Virus record (IMG/VR): IMGVR_UViG_3300046170_000224 | Location: 1 to 36,186 of that record | Origin: a virus | Length of the DNA: 36,186 bases | Direction: 5' to 3' (one strand) | Shown here: piece after piece, positions 1 through 8,475 of the stretch | Numbering within the stretch: position 1 is the stretch's first letter | Layout: the number at the start of each line of letters is the position of its first letter | Translations under genes and position numbers: made by a program | Notes under the pieces: model-generated | What the model saw: the letters and a program-made list of their open reading frames with translations, nothing else | Databases searched by the model: none | What the model was told of the DNA's origin: nothing

Positions 1-1128
1 TAATAAAAGATGGTTTTCTTTCAAAAGCTGATAATGACATATTAAAAAATTTAGGTGCTAAAATTAGAGGTGCTGATGGTAAAATATATGGTGGTGGTTA
101 CATAGATCCAGAAAAACAATTTGCAGCAATTGAAAAAGGTGCATTGAAATATGCTCAAAGCAAAGATTTTAATGTTAAGAGCGTTGCTTCTTATTTAGAA
201 AGACTAGGTTGTGGAAAAGCAGCTGGAGGTAGAGTTTATTACAACGAAGGCGCTTTTGGATTAACTAAATGCGCACAAAAAGGTCAAAGAGTTTTAGCAG
301 AGGGTTTAGAGAAAGGTTTTAAAAAAGGAACACAAGCTACTCTAGCAACAGCTATATTAAAAGCTGGTAAAGGTTTAAAAGATGTAGCTTCAATAAGAGG
401 ATTGTTAGGTCCAGCAGCTCTAGGTTTTATTGCAGCAGAGCAAGGCAGCATATGTTGGTTATGATATGTTATCAAAAGGTAAATCATTTAAAGAAGCAAT
501 TGGTGATAGTGCTTTTAATTATTTAGCAGGAGATAAAACTAAAGTTGATCCTATAAAAGAACGAAACAAAAGAATGATTGAAGAAGGTATGACTCCAGAA
601 CAGATGGGTAAAATAGGAGCAATGGAATCTACTTTTGATAGAATAAACTATGGAAATAGTTTGTTAAATAAAATTGAAGATGCTAAACAAGGACAATTAG
701 ATGAAATGTCAGAATCTTCTGATTTTTCATATCTTCCAAACAGAACTGACGAGTTTAAAAAACAAGAGGATGATGCTAGAACAAATTTGAGAGAGTTTTA
801 TAGAGGTGATACAAATTTTGGAGCAGATATAGAAGGAGGACAAGAGGCATTAGCAGAAGGGTTAAGAAGAAATGAACTTGCACAACTACAATCTGTAGAT
901 AATATTTTTCAAAGTAAAAAAGGTGATGATTATAGAACAGCAAGAAAAAGAGAATTGATGTTACAAAATCCTGATATATTAAATTATATGGGTCAGTATC
1001 CAACAACACTTGGATTTGCAGGGGGTGGTATTGCAAATTTAGCAGGTGTTGATAAAGGCCCACCACCAGAATCAGGACCAAACTCACAAGGGTTGCAAGG
1101 TCTATTTAATCGTGTTAAGAAGGTATAG
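1..1128 (+). CDS. Virion-associated protein, C-terminal part (5' end outside window; one frameshift)
   Basis: The reading frame is open from base 3, so the gene begins to the left of the window; about 374 residues are visible. The frame breaks at the GG at 444-445. Dropping one G lets the text run from LGPAALGFIAAEQ into AAYVGYDMLSKGKSF without interruption. The visible part has an Ala/Gly-rich, membrane-like helix around bases 390-470, then a charged helical stretch, and ends in a Gly/Pro-rich tail (GGGIANLAGVDKGPPPESGP, then GLFNRVKK). I remember this type of tail from large structural or internal proteins of uncultured marine phages, but I cannot name a specific function. It lies just upstream of the portal, whose ribosome site (TAGGAG) overlaps its stop. 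Virion protein is an inference from motif and context. Confidence 0.6.
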
Positions 1129-1137
1129 GAGTAATAA

Positions 1138-3577
1138 ATGGCAGATATAGATAAAGGACTCCCGAACACTAGAACTAAAATTGACATCCCTTCAGAAGAA
1201 GAGATGGCAGAAGAAGTTAATGTTCAGGAAGAAGACATTGATAAAGGACCTGTAGAGGTCATCCCAGAAGAAGACGGTGGAGTTACATTAGACTTTGAAC
1301 CAGGATCAATAAATGTACCTGGAACAGAATCACACTTTGATAACTTAGCTGATATTTTACCAGAAGATATTTTAGATCCAATTGGAAATGAAATGGTTCA
1401 AAATTACATGGACTACAAATCTTCTAGAAAAGAATGGGAGAGTGCATATACAACTGGACTAGATCTTCTAGGTTTCAAATATGAAAACAGAACTGAACCT
1501 TTCCAAGGAGCTTCAGGTGCAACACACCCAGTACTAGCTGAAGCGGTAACACAGTTTCAAGCTCAAGCTTACAAAGAATTATTACCAAGTGATGGACCAG
1601 TTAGAACACAAGTTATAGGAGTTAAGAATCCACAAACAGAACAGCAAGCAAGTCGTGTTAAAGATTACATGAACTACTTGATCATGGACACGATGAAAGA
1701 ATATGAATCTGAATTTGATTCTATGTTATTTCATTTACCACTAGCTGGATCTACATTTAAAAAAGTTTACTACGACGTACCACTTGGAAGAGTGGTATCG
1801 AAGTTTGTACCAGCGGATGAATTAATTGTTCCGTACACAGCTACCTCATTAGACGATGCGGAAGCAGTTATTCATACCGTGAAAATTTCAGAGAACGAAT
1901 TAAGAAAACAACAAGTATCTGGATTCTACAGAGATGTAGAACTAAGTCCTCCCGGTACAGAGACTAATGGAGAATTATCTAAAAAAGAACGTGAGCTAGA
2001 AGGAACTAAGAAGACAGGTAAGAACGAACCTGTGTATACTTTGTTAGAGTGTCATGTTAATTTAGACTTAGAAGGTTTCGAAGATGTTGGAGCAGATGGT
2101 GAACCAACAGGAATAAAATTACCTTACCTCGTTACAGTCGAAGAAGGTAGTAGAGAAGTTTTGTCTATTAGACGAAACTATGCGCCCGATGATCTGAAGA
2201 AAAGTAAAATCCAATATTTTGTCCACTTCAAATTTCTGCCAGGACTAGGATTTTATGGCTTTGGACTCATTCATATGATTGGCGGATTGAGTCGTACGGC
2301 AACGACGGCTCTCCGTCAATTGTTAGATGCTGGAACTTTAGCTAACTTACCTGCTGGATTTAAACAGCGTGGTGTTAGAGTTAGAGATGAAGCATCACCA
2401 ATACAACCAGGTGAATTCAAAGATGTTGATGCACCAGGTGGATCTTTAAGAGATGCATTCTTTCCATTACCATACAAAGAACCAAGTCCTACATTGTTAC
2501 AATTATTAGGAGTTGTTGTACAAGCTGGTCAAAGGTTCGCGGCTATTGCTGACATGCAAGTTGGTGATGGTAACCAAGGCGCTGCAGTAGGAACTACAGT
2601 TGCGTTATTAGAACGTGGATCACGTGTGATGTCTGCTATTCATAAAAGATGTTACGCAGCGATGAAACAAGAATTTAAATTATTAGGTAAAATAGTTTCA
2701 CAATACCTACCACCAGAATATCCTTACGATGTTGTAGGTGGTGCAAGAAATATTAAACAAGCTGACTTTGATGATAGAATAGATGTAGTACCAGTAGCGG
2801 ATCCTAATATATTCTCAATGTCTCAAAGAATAACATTGGCTCAAACACAATTACAGATCGCAACATCTAATCCACAATTGCATAACATGTATCAAATCTA
2901 TAGAAACATGTATAATGCGATTGGTGTTAAAGATGTAGATACAGTTCTACCACCGCCTGCACCAAATGCACCGATGGACCCGAGTTTAGAACACATAAAT
3001 GCTTTGGGTGGAAAACCTTTTCAAGCTTTTCCTGGTCAAGATCACCAAGCACACATCACAGCTCACTTAAATTTTATGTCAACTAACATGGTTAGAAATA
3101 ATCCTGCTATTATGGCTGCAATACAAAAAAATATATTAGAACACATCTCAATTATGGCTCAAGAACAAGGTTCAATTAGAGTTTAGAGAGCAAATGGCAC
3201 AGATGCAACAAATGCAACAGATGGCTGCGATGGATCCACAGATTCAACAACAGTTACAAATGTTAAATAATCAAGTTGAAGCAAGAAAAGCTGTCTTGAT
3301 TGCTGAAATGACTGAAGAATTTATGAAAGAAGAGAACAAAATCACTTCACAATTTGATTCAGACCCACTATTGAAGCTAAAATCACGTGAAGTTGACCTA
3401 AGAGCGATGGAAAATGAACGAAAAAAAGAAGCTGACCAGACAAAAGCTGATTTTGATAGAGCAAAATTGATGCAAGCAAGAGAATTAGCTGAAGATAAGA
3501 TGGATCAGAACGAAGAATTAGCAGAATTAAGAGCAGGAGTAAGTCTTGCAAAAAAAAATAATGCTAATATAAACTAA
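1138..3577 (+). CDS. Portal (head-to-tail connector) protein, with a one-base insertion near its 3' end
   Basis: This is the dodecameric ring at the head vertex through which DNA enters and leaves. The acidic N-terminus (about 75 residues) is followed by a P22-type portal core: EPFQGASGATHPVLAEAV near residue 120, then SEFDSMLFHLPLAGSTFKKV, and a long C-terminal helical, Gln/Met-rich region. The frame ends early at 3186 because of an extra G at 3169-3170. With one G removed, the protein reads IMAQEQ-VQLEFREQMAQMQQ and continues to 3577, giving about 812 residues with the usual Gln-rich barrel and Lys/Glu-rich tail. Without the repair the tail would appear as a separate 127-residue gene starting at 3194 with no good ribosome site. 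The start at 1138 has TAGGAG at the right distance. Identity is confident; the join is a strong inference. Confidence 0.88.
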
Positions 3578-3591
3578 TAGAGGTAAAAACT

Positions 3592-3771
3592 ATGATGAAC
3601 TATAAAAAAGCAAAACAGGTAGCAGTTCCAGAACAAAATGTAGAGGTAGATCCAAGATCTAAAACTACTTCTAACGGTTCTTTCAACTATATTCCTACTG
3701 GAGACAAGGAAAAAGTTGGTGGACAAAAAAGAATGCTAGCTGAAAAGAAAAAACCGGCTACTTGGTACTAA
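3592..3771 (+). CDS. Small conserved phage protein, unknown function
   Basis: A 59-codon gene in the gap between portal and holin, preceded by GAGGTAAAAACT, an acceptable ribosome site. An alternative start is the second ATG at 3595. The product is Lys-rich (MMNYKKAKQVAVP at the start, EKKKPATWY at the end) and has no membrane segment or recognised domain. It ends three bases before the holin start, so the two are probably co-translated. It belongs to the run of tiny basic genes that follows the portal here. Function unknown. Confidence 0.6.
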   Translation: MMNYKKAKQVAVPEQNVEVDPRSKTTSNGSFNYIPTGDKEKVGGQKRMLAEKKKPATWY

Positions 3772-3774
3772 ATC

Positions 3775-4161
3775 ATGTGGTTATCGGCAATTAAACTAGC
3801 CGTTTCTGCTGGAAGTAAGATTTATGCTAACAAGCAGAGAACGAAAATGGCAATGTCAGATGCACAACTGATGCATGCTACTAAGATGGCCCAGGGTGAA
3901 GAACAATACCAGGGAAAACTTTTAGAAGCTAGACAATCGGACTGGAAAGACGAGGCGGTTTTGATAATTTTAAGTTTGCCCGTGTTGGTGCTCGCTTGGG
4001 CAGTGATATCGGACGATCCAACAGCCATGGACAAAGTAAAATTGTTTTTCGACATGTTCTCGCAGCTCCCGTCATGGTTCACAAATTTATGGATACTTGT
4101 CGTGGCGAGTATTTATGGTATAAAGGGTACACAAATTTTTCGTAACGGAGGAAAAAAATAA
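3775..4161 (+). CDS. Holin-like membrane protein (GTA_holin_3TM type)
   Basis: Predicted to form the membrane lesion that releases the endolysin. The 128-residue product has a basic amphipathic N-terminal part (about residues 1-55), the family-typical transition SDWKDEAVL, then a hydrophobic segment around 62-78 (VLIILSLPVLVLAWAVI), a loop ending in LPSWFTNLW, and a second hydrophobic segment around 103-118. WKDE followed by two hydrophobic segments with a P(S/E)W loop matches my memory of PF11351, the holin family first defined in gene transfer agents. It lies about 30 kb from the M15 endolysin at 34604, so lysis genes are split. Base usage looks richer in CG than the flanking small genes. 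Its stop overlaps the next start (TAATG at 4160-4163). Confidence 0.72.
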   Translation: MWLSAIKLAVSAGSKIYANKQRTKMAMSDAQLMHATKMAQGEEQYQGKLLEARQSDWKDEAVLIILSLPVLVLAWAVISDDPTAMDKVKLFFDMFSQLPSWFTNLWILVVASIYGIKGTQIFRNGGKK

Positions 4162-4607
4162 TGTCAGGATATGTAAGAGCAGTAAATTTTGTTAAAAACT
4201 TAGTTAAAGGTAAATCTAAAACTTCACCAACTATTGTTGGTACTACACCAAATGTTGGTAATTTAAAAAAAAATAAAGAGACTTTTGATAAACTTAAAAA
4301 AATTACAGACACCTATGTTGTAAAAGCAGGTAAAGTTGATCCGGGTTTAAAAAAAGCACTTAGAGATTCAGGTTCTAAATCATTACAAAAAACAGATAAT
4401 ATTTTAAGAAGAAATAAAGAATCAAAAAAAATGTTTAAAACAGTTGAAAGTAAAAAAGACGGTGGAAGAATGGGTCTAAAAAGAGGTGGTGGAAAATTTC
4501 CAGATCATTCAGGTATAGATAAAAATCCAAACATAACAGCAGCAGATCCAAAAGCTAAATTTATAGCAAAAGCTAAAAATAAAAAATCTAAAAAGAAATT
4601 TATATAA
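4161..4607 (+). CDS. Basic protein with GGRMGL motif, unknown function
   Basis: A 148-residue, very Lys-rich protein with no Cys and no membrane segment. The first 95 residues look helical and charged. Residues 99-110 read KDGGRMGLKRGG, a Gly/Arg motif that recurs in other structural genes of this window, and the tail is almost pure Lys/Ala/Ser (AKNKKSKKKFI). It overlaps both neighbours by one base through TAATG. A virion-associated or DNA-contacting role would fit the charge but is only inference. Confidence 0.7.
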   Translation: MSGYVRAVNFVKNLVKGKSKTSPTIVGTTPNVGNLKKNKETFDKLKKITDTYVVKAGKVDPGLKKALRDSGSKSLQKTDNILRRNKESKKMFKTVESKKDGGRMGLKRGGGKFPDHSGIDKNPNITAADPKAKFIAKAKNKKSKKKFI

Positions 4608-4807
4608 TGGCAAAACTCTGCGCAAAAGGCAAAGCAGCCGCTAAAAGAAAATTCAAAGTCTACCCCTCGGCGTACGCTAACATGTATGGTTCAGCCGTAT
4701 GTTCAGGTAAAGTTACACCAGGTGGTAAGAAGAAAAGAAAAAAAGCTATGGGTGGTGGAATGATGGATATGACTAGAATGAAATACCTGAAAGGAGGTGT
4801 AGTATAA
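4607..4807 (+). CDS. Small basic Cys-containing protein, conserved in marine phages
   Basis: A 66-residue protein with a recognisable core: CAKGKAAAKRKFKVYPSAYA and a second cysteine at VCSGKV, followed by a Lys-rich linker and a Gly/Met-rich end (KAMGGGMMDM). I remember this CARGKAAAKRKF...YPSAYAN core from many marine phages, always near head genes and without an assigned function. The two cysteines and basic charge might bind metal or nucleic acid, but nothing here proves it. Start and stop both use the TAATG overlap. Confidence 0.75.
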   Translation: MAKLCAKGKAAAKRKFKVYPSAYANMYGSAVCSGKVTPGGKKKRKKAMGGGMMDMTRMKYLKGGVV

Positions 4808-5085
4808 TGGCAAAAGTAGCAGGATTAGAAAAATCTTTAAAAGATAAATCTAAAAAAGCAGCTGAAGAGTTAAGATTTGGAAATAAAACTGAGAAACAAA
4901 AAAAGTTTCTTAAAAAAAATCCAAACGTAAAAACTGCAGCTGAAATGGATAAAAAAATTGCAGGCATGAAATCTGCAGAACAAAGTGGATCTAGAATGAG
5001 ACCTTTCTATGGAAGTGGTGGAAAAGTCAAAGGTTGTAAGTTAGCCATGAAGGGAAAAGGAAAAGCTTACGGAAAGAATTCGTAA
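4807..5085 (+). CDS. Small Lys-rich protein, unknown function
   Basis: A 92-residue protein, strongly basic and probably helical in its first 60 residues (EKSLKDKSKKAAEELRFGNK, then NVKTAAEMDKKIAGM), with a Gly/Lys-rich tail (FYGSGGKVKGCKLAMKGKGK). The ribosome site GAAAGGAGG lies about 10 bases upstream, inside the previous gene. It is coupled to both neighbours by TAATG. I do not recognise a family with a known function. Confidence 0.68.
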   Translation: MAKVAGLEKSLKDKSKKAAEELRFGNKTEKQKKFLKKNPNVKTAAEMDKKIAGMKSAEQSGSRMRPFYGSGGKVKGCKLAMKGKGKAYGKNS

Positions 5086-5340
5086 TGCGTACACACTTTT
5101 CAAAAGGTGGATTAAGACAATGGGTAGCGGAGAAATGGGTAGACATTGGAGCACCGAAGAAAGACGGGCAAGTATCAACCATGCGGGAGAAGCAAAGGCT
5201 CAAAGAGGAAATATCCAAAATGCGTCCCACTTGCAAAAGCCACACGGATGTCAAAAGGGCAAAAGGCGAGTGCTGTCAAACGAAAACGAGCAGCAGGTAA
5301 TCCTGGCGGTAAACCAACTAACGTAAAAACATTTGCATAA
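5085..5340 (+). CDS. DUF5872-like small basic protein (one frameshift)
   Basis: Read across the extra G in the GGG run at 5166-5168, this is an 84-residue protein: MRTHFSKGGLRQWVAEKWVD, then IGAPKKDGKYQPCGRSK, then KRKYPKCVPLAKA. The W-V-D-I-G-A/K...CGR...YPKCVP pattern is what I remember for DUF5872, found in marine and freshwater phages; its function is unknown. Unrepaired, the frame stops at 5300 with an unrelated tail. After repair the stop is TAA at 5338-5340 and overlaps the next ATG, as in the other genes here, which supports the repair. Two cysteines and high basic charge are the only functional hints. Confidence 0.75.
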
Positions 5341-5495
5341 TGAATTTAGAAAAAGATTTACAAAGATTAAAAAAAGAAAAAGCATTAAAAGAATCTGCTA
5401 TTGCTCAACTTAGAAAAAGAAGTAAAGACTCTGTTGCAAGACCTAGAGCAGAAAAAAATATATTATCTACTAACCCTGAAATGCAAAAAATCTAA
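5340..5495 (+). CDS. Small charged helical protein, unknown function
   Basis: A 51-residue gene, from MNLEKDLQRLKKEK to NPEMQKI. The pattern of Leu/Ile every three or four residues among Lys/Glu suggests a short coiled coil. Both ends use the TAATG overlap (5338-5342 and 5493-5497), which is the main evidence that the gene is real. Function unknown. Confidence 0.6.
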   Translation: MNLEKDLQRLKKEKALKESAIAQLRKRSKDSVARPRAEKNILSTNPEMQKI

Positions 5496-5791
5496 TGAGA
5501 AAAAAAGAAAACCCTATTAGAAAAACTACTACAGGTAAGGGTGCTAACTATAGACAAACAAAATCTGGAGCTGGAATGACAGCAAAAGGTGTAAGAGCTT
5601 ACAGGGCAGCAAACCCTGGAAGTAAATTAAAAACAGCCGTGACTGGTAAAGTGAAGCCAGGATCAAAAGCTGCTAATCGTAGGAAGTCATACTGCGCAAG
5701 ATCACTTGGACAATTAAAACGGTCATCAGCAAAAACTCGTAACGATCCTAATTCTCGAATCAGACAAGCACGGAGAAGATGGAAATGTTAA
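5495..5791 (+). CDS. DUF6321-like basic protein
   Basis: A 98-residue Lys/Arg-rich protein with the pattern GVRAYRAANPGSKLKTAV, then a GSKAANRRKSYCARSLGQL segment. NPGSKLKTAV followed by RRKS(F/Y)CAR is what I remember for DUF6321, present in many aquatic phages. The C-terminal end (SSAKTRNDPNSRIRQARRR) is unusually arginine-rich. The function of the family is not known to me. It starts through a TAATG overlap and ends directly against the next ATG. Confidence 0.72.
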   Translation: MRKKENPIRKTTTGKGANYRQTKSGAGMTAKGVRAYRAANPGSKLKTAVTGKVKPGSKAANRRKSYCARSLGQLKRSSAKTRNDPNSRIRQARRRWKC

Positions 5792-6016
5792 ATGCAATTA
5801 GAAACAGTAATCAATAAAACTTTAAGATTCCTAGATTCAAGAATAGATCAATTGTCAGTTTCGGTTACGTCCGGAGGGGTTGACAGTATGGAAGATTACA
5901 AGTATATAATAGGACAAATCAATGCACTGGAATCAGTGCGTCAGGAAATCTCTAACCTGCTAAACGATAAGGAGCACAATGAAGGAACAGTCATCGATAT
6001 TAACACCAAACAATGA
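5792..6016 (+). CDS. Small helical protein, unknown function
   Basis: A 74-residue protein, from MQLETVINKTLRFLDSRIDQ through MEDYKYIIGQINALESVRQE, with hydrophobic residues spaced as in an amphipathic helix or short coiled coil. Unlike its neighbours it is not basic. It overlaps the GroES-like gene by 38 bases in a different frame, and carries that gene's ribosome site (AAGGAG at 5968-5973). I remember similar small proteins upstream of scaffold genes in marine phages, with no assigned function. Confidence 0.65.
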   Translation: MQLETVINKTLRFLDSRIDQLSVSVTSGGVDSMEDYKYIIGQINALESVRQEISNLLNDKEHNEGTVIDINTKQ

Positions 6017-6386
6017 TCTTATTGGTGTAAAAAAATCAGAGAAAAAAGAAGAAGGAAAAATTCCGAAACCTACGGGTTGGAGAATAATGGTTTTACCTTT
6101 CAAGATGAAAGAGAAAACTAAAGGTGGATTAGTATTAGCCGAAACTACTTTAGAAAAGCAACAAGTCGCTTCTCAATGTGGTTTGGTTTTAGCTATGGGC
6201 CCACAATGTTATAAGGATAAGGAGAGATATCCTGAAGGCCCGTGGTGCAAGGTCAATGATTGGGTAATGTTTGCACGTTACGCCGGATCAAGGATCAAGA
6301 TAGATGGTGGGGAAATTCGTCTGCTAAACGACGATGAAGTGTTAGCAACAATTGATAGTCCAGAGGACATCTTGCATGAGTTTTAA
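5979..6386 (+). CDS. GroES-like co-chaperonin
   Basis: Predicted lid of the GroEL chaperonin. After about 30 charged residues that bacterial GroES lacks, the fold starts at PTGWRIMVLPFKMKEKTKGG, corresponding to the GroES start (PLHDRVIVK...). The mobile loop keeps the GroEL-binding tripeptide in GGLVL (residues 49-53; GGIVL in E. coli). It is followed by GLVLAMG (GEVLAVG), a CKVNDWVMFARYAG strand (VKVGDIVIFNDGYG) and DDEVLATID at the end (ESDILAIVE). Length is 135 residues against about 97 for bacterial GroES and 111 for T4 gp31. Sitting just before scaffold and capsid genes, it probably works with host GroEL on the capsid protein. The start has a clear AAGGAG. Confidence 0.85.
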   Translation: MKEQSSILTPNNDLIGVKKSEKKEEGKIPKPTGWRIMVLPFKMKEKTKGGLVLAETTLEKQQVASQCGLVLAMGPQCYKDKERYPEGPWCKVNDWVMFARYAGSRIKIDGGEIRLLNDDEVLATIDSPEDILHEF

Positions 6387-6404
6387 TCATAGGAAGGAGT
6401 AACT

Positions 6405-7358
6405 ATGCCAGACGAAGAAAAAAAACTAGTACCTATTGATACATCAGGACCTGATGCAGAAATAGCTATTGAAGAAACAAAAGACGAAGCCGTTGTAGAA
6501 ACGGAAAACACGGAACAAGAACAAGGAACAGATAAATCATATGAAAATGAAAGAGAAACAAAATTAGAAGAAAAAAAATCCGACGAAACTTTAGAGGACT
6601 ACAGTAAAGGTGTACAATCTCGTATTGCGAAACTAACTCGTAAGATGAGAGAAGCGGAAAGAAGAGAACAAGCCGCTATTGATTATGCTAAAGGTGTAGA
6701 GGAAAAAAGAAGAGTCTTAGAAGCAAGGTTTGAAAAAACTGATGCTGATTACGTTAAAAAATTTGAGACAAGTATCTCAACAGGTTTAGAAGCTGCACAA
6801 AAAGAATTAGCTGCTGCTATTGAATCTGGTGATGCAACAGCTCAAGTTGAGGCGAACAAAAGAATTGCAACTCTTGCTTTTGAGAATGCGAAACTAGAGC
6901 AAGCCAAAGCGGGTAGAGAAGAGAAACAGGCTGAGAAACCTGTATTGTCTGAACCACCGGTTCAGACCCAACAAATGGACGATCCAATTAATCCAGATCC
7001 TAAAGCTGAAGCATGGGCTTCTCAAAACTCATGGTTTGGTACTGATAGAGCAATGACTTATACTGCTTTTGAAATACATAAGGATTTAACGGAAAAAGAA
7101 GGATATGATCCTAACTCAAATGAGTATTATGCTGAAGTTGATAGAAGAATTAAGATTGACTTTCCGCATAAATTTGGTACTACTGATAATAAGCAATCGA
7201 CCGCTCCTGTTCAGACAGTTGCTTCTGCTACAAGAAGCGTAAAGCCGGGTCGCAAAACTGTGAGACTCACATCTTCACAGGTAGCAATAGCTAAAAAATT
7301 AGGTGTGCCACTCGAAGAGTACGCAAAACAATTAAAACACACGAAGGAAGGAGCGTAA
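6405..7358 (+). CDS. Capsid scaffolding protein
   Basis: A 317-residue, highly charged, mostly helical protein in the usual scaffold place, between portal and major capsid genes. The first 65 residues are acidic, then a coiled-coil region (about 70-175: KLTRKMREAERREQAAIDYA and further) is followed by a Pro-rich hinge and a conserved-looking segment (DPKAEAWASQNSWFGTDRAM, near residue 200). The tail is basic (KPGRKTVRLTSSQ, then LGVPLEEYAKQL), the end that would contact the capsid protein. This matches the scaffold proteins of pelagiphage-like viruses as I remember them. AGGAAGGAG precedes the start. Confidence 0.82.
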   Translation: MPDEEKKLVPIDTSGPDAEIAIEETKDEAVVETENTEQEQGTDKSYENERETKLEEKKSDETLEDYSKGVQSRIAKLTRKMREAERREQAAIDYAKGVEEKRRVLEARFEKTDADYVKKFETSISTGLEAAQKELAAAIESGDATAQVEANKRIATLAFENAKLEQAKAGREEKQAEKPVLSEPPVQTQQMDDPINPDPKAEAWASQNSWFGTDRAMTYTAFEIHKDLTEKEGYDPNSNEYYAEVDRRIKIDFPHKFGTTDNKQSTAPVQTVASATRSVKPGRKTVRLTSSQVAIAKKLGVPLEEYAKQLKHTKEGA

Positions 7359-7359
7359 A

Positions 7360-7818
7360 ATGGAAAAAAAAGAAAATACTTCTCGTGCGAGCCAAACACG
7401 GTCAAAGTCTGAAAGACCAAAAGTGTGGGTTCCACCGTCATCTCTAGATGCACCCCCTGCACCTGATGGATTCAGGTATAGATGGATAAGAGCTGAAGTT
7501 GTAGGCTTTCAAGATACAAAAAATATAACCGGACGTTTAAGAGAAGGTTATGAATTAGTTAGATCTGAAGAAGTCGAAAATGCAAGCGATTACCCTACCA
7601 TTGAAGATGGTAAGTACAAGGGAGTGATTGGGGTTGGTGGCCTTCTTCTTGCGAAGGTACCTAATGAGATCGCAGAGCAACGTCAACAATATATGTCTGA
7701 TAGACATAAAGAACGTAACGAAGCCGTAAACAACGACCTTATGAGGGAGCAGGATAGTAGAATGCCTATCAATGTTGATAGACAATCTCGTGTAACCTTC
7801 GGTGGTACTAAAAAGTAA
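7360..7818 (+). CDS. Conserved protein between scaffold and capsid genes, unknown function
   Basis: A 152-residue protein with a basic, Ser-rich start and a recognisable middle: PPSSLDAPPAPDGFRYRWIR followed by NITGRLREGYELVRSEE. A hydrophobic patch (GVIGVGGLLLAKVPNEIAEQ) comes next, and then a charged helical tail with HKERNEAVNNDL. I remember this P-P-x-x-L-D-x-P-P-A-x-x-G-x-R-x-R-W arrangement between scaffold and capsid genes in marine podoviruses, without a function. It starts two bases after the scaffold stop, with GAAGGAG inside the scaffold end, so the two are probably translated together. Confidence 0.72.
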   Translation: MEKKENTSRASQTRSKSERPKVWVPPSSLDAPPAPDGFRYRWIRAEVVGFQDTKNITGRLREGYELVRSEEVENASDYPTIEDGKYKGVIGVGGLLLAKVPNEIAEQRQQYMSDRHKERNEAVNNDLMREQDSRMPINVDRQSRVTFGGTKK

Positions 7819-7846
7819 TTTTTAAATCACTGAATTAAATTAAACC

Positions 7847-7873
7847 GTACTGGAGGCCCTTCGGGGCAGGTAC
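7847..7873 (+). promoter_or_regulatory. UUCG-loop hairpin ahead of the capsid genes
   Basis: GCCC-TTCG-GGGC at 7856-7867 forms a four-pair stem closed by a C(UUCG)G tetraloop, which is exceptionally stable in RNA. Flanking GTAC at 7847-7850 and 7870-7873 can pair outside it. There is no T-run after it, so it is not a normal terminator. It lies 17 bases before the ATG of the decoration-like gene, just upstream of its AAGGAG, and may stabilise or process the capsid mRNA. Confidence 0.5.
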
Positions 7874-7889
7874 ATAAGGAGAAACAACT

Positions 7890-8454
7890 ATGGCAAATAG
7901 AAACGACACAAGGTTTTGGTTTGATGCCTGCAGGAACGCTTGGATCAACTCCAGCGACTTCTGGGCAAGGTAAATACAAAATCGATGCGGGCTATGCAAC
8001 TACTATATTTCATGGTGGATGTGTTGCTTCTGCTGCTGGTTACATCGTTGAAGGACAAGGAACTGATACTCCTATCCTAGGCGTACTTAACGGAATTTTC
8101 TATAACGCGGCTACAACTTTAAAGCCGACGTTTGCGAATCATTACGTTCAAGTAACACCAGCAAACTCAGAAGATATCGACGCATTTGTATTCGATAACC
8201 CTCAACAACAATACGTAGTAGCAACAGATGCTGCTGTGGCACAAGCAGGTTTCCTAGAAACTTATGACATGAATACTTCTGCTGGTAGTACAACTACTGG
8301 TAAGTCTTCAGCGACATTAGATATAGGTGACACAAGTGCTGATGCAGCTTCATGGAGATTATTAAGATCTGCAGAAGATCCTGAGAACGAAGATATTACT
8401 GCAGCTTTTGCTTCAGTAGTAGTAGTTGCTAATCTAATTGAGCTACAAAACTAA
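7890..8454 (+). CDS. Capsid decoration-like structural protein (one frameshift)
   Basis: With one A dropped from the AA at 7910-7911, the gene opens at ATG 7890 (AAGGAG nine bases upstream) and reads MANRNDT-GFGLMPAGTLGS, then runs on to 8454: 187 residues. The frame that starts at 7921 lacks a ribosome site. The product is Ala/Thr/Gly-rich and beta-like, with few charges (AAGYIVEGQGTDTPILGVLN and later VATDAAVAQAGFLE). Placed directly before the major capsid gene, it is probably a head decoration or second capsid protein. Function is inferred from position; the repair is well supported by start and ribosome site. Confidence 0.68.
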
Positions 8455-8475
8455 TAGCAGAATAGGAGAACAATA

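Noticed and set aside
3150-3200. Programmed +1 frameshift in the portal gene.
   Set aside because: There is no slippery run, rare-codon pause or stop-adjacent context, and the same kind of break occurs in ten other places in unrelated genes. Sequencing insertion explains all of them at once.
5120-5326. Extra frame over the DUF5872-like gene (start at 5120).
   Set aside because: The protein has no family-like features; the frames at 5085 and 5146 together give the recognisable protein.
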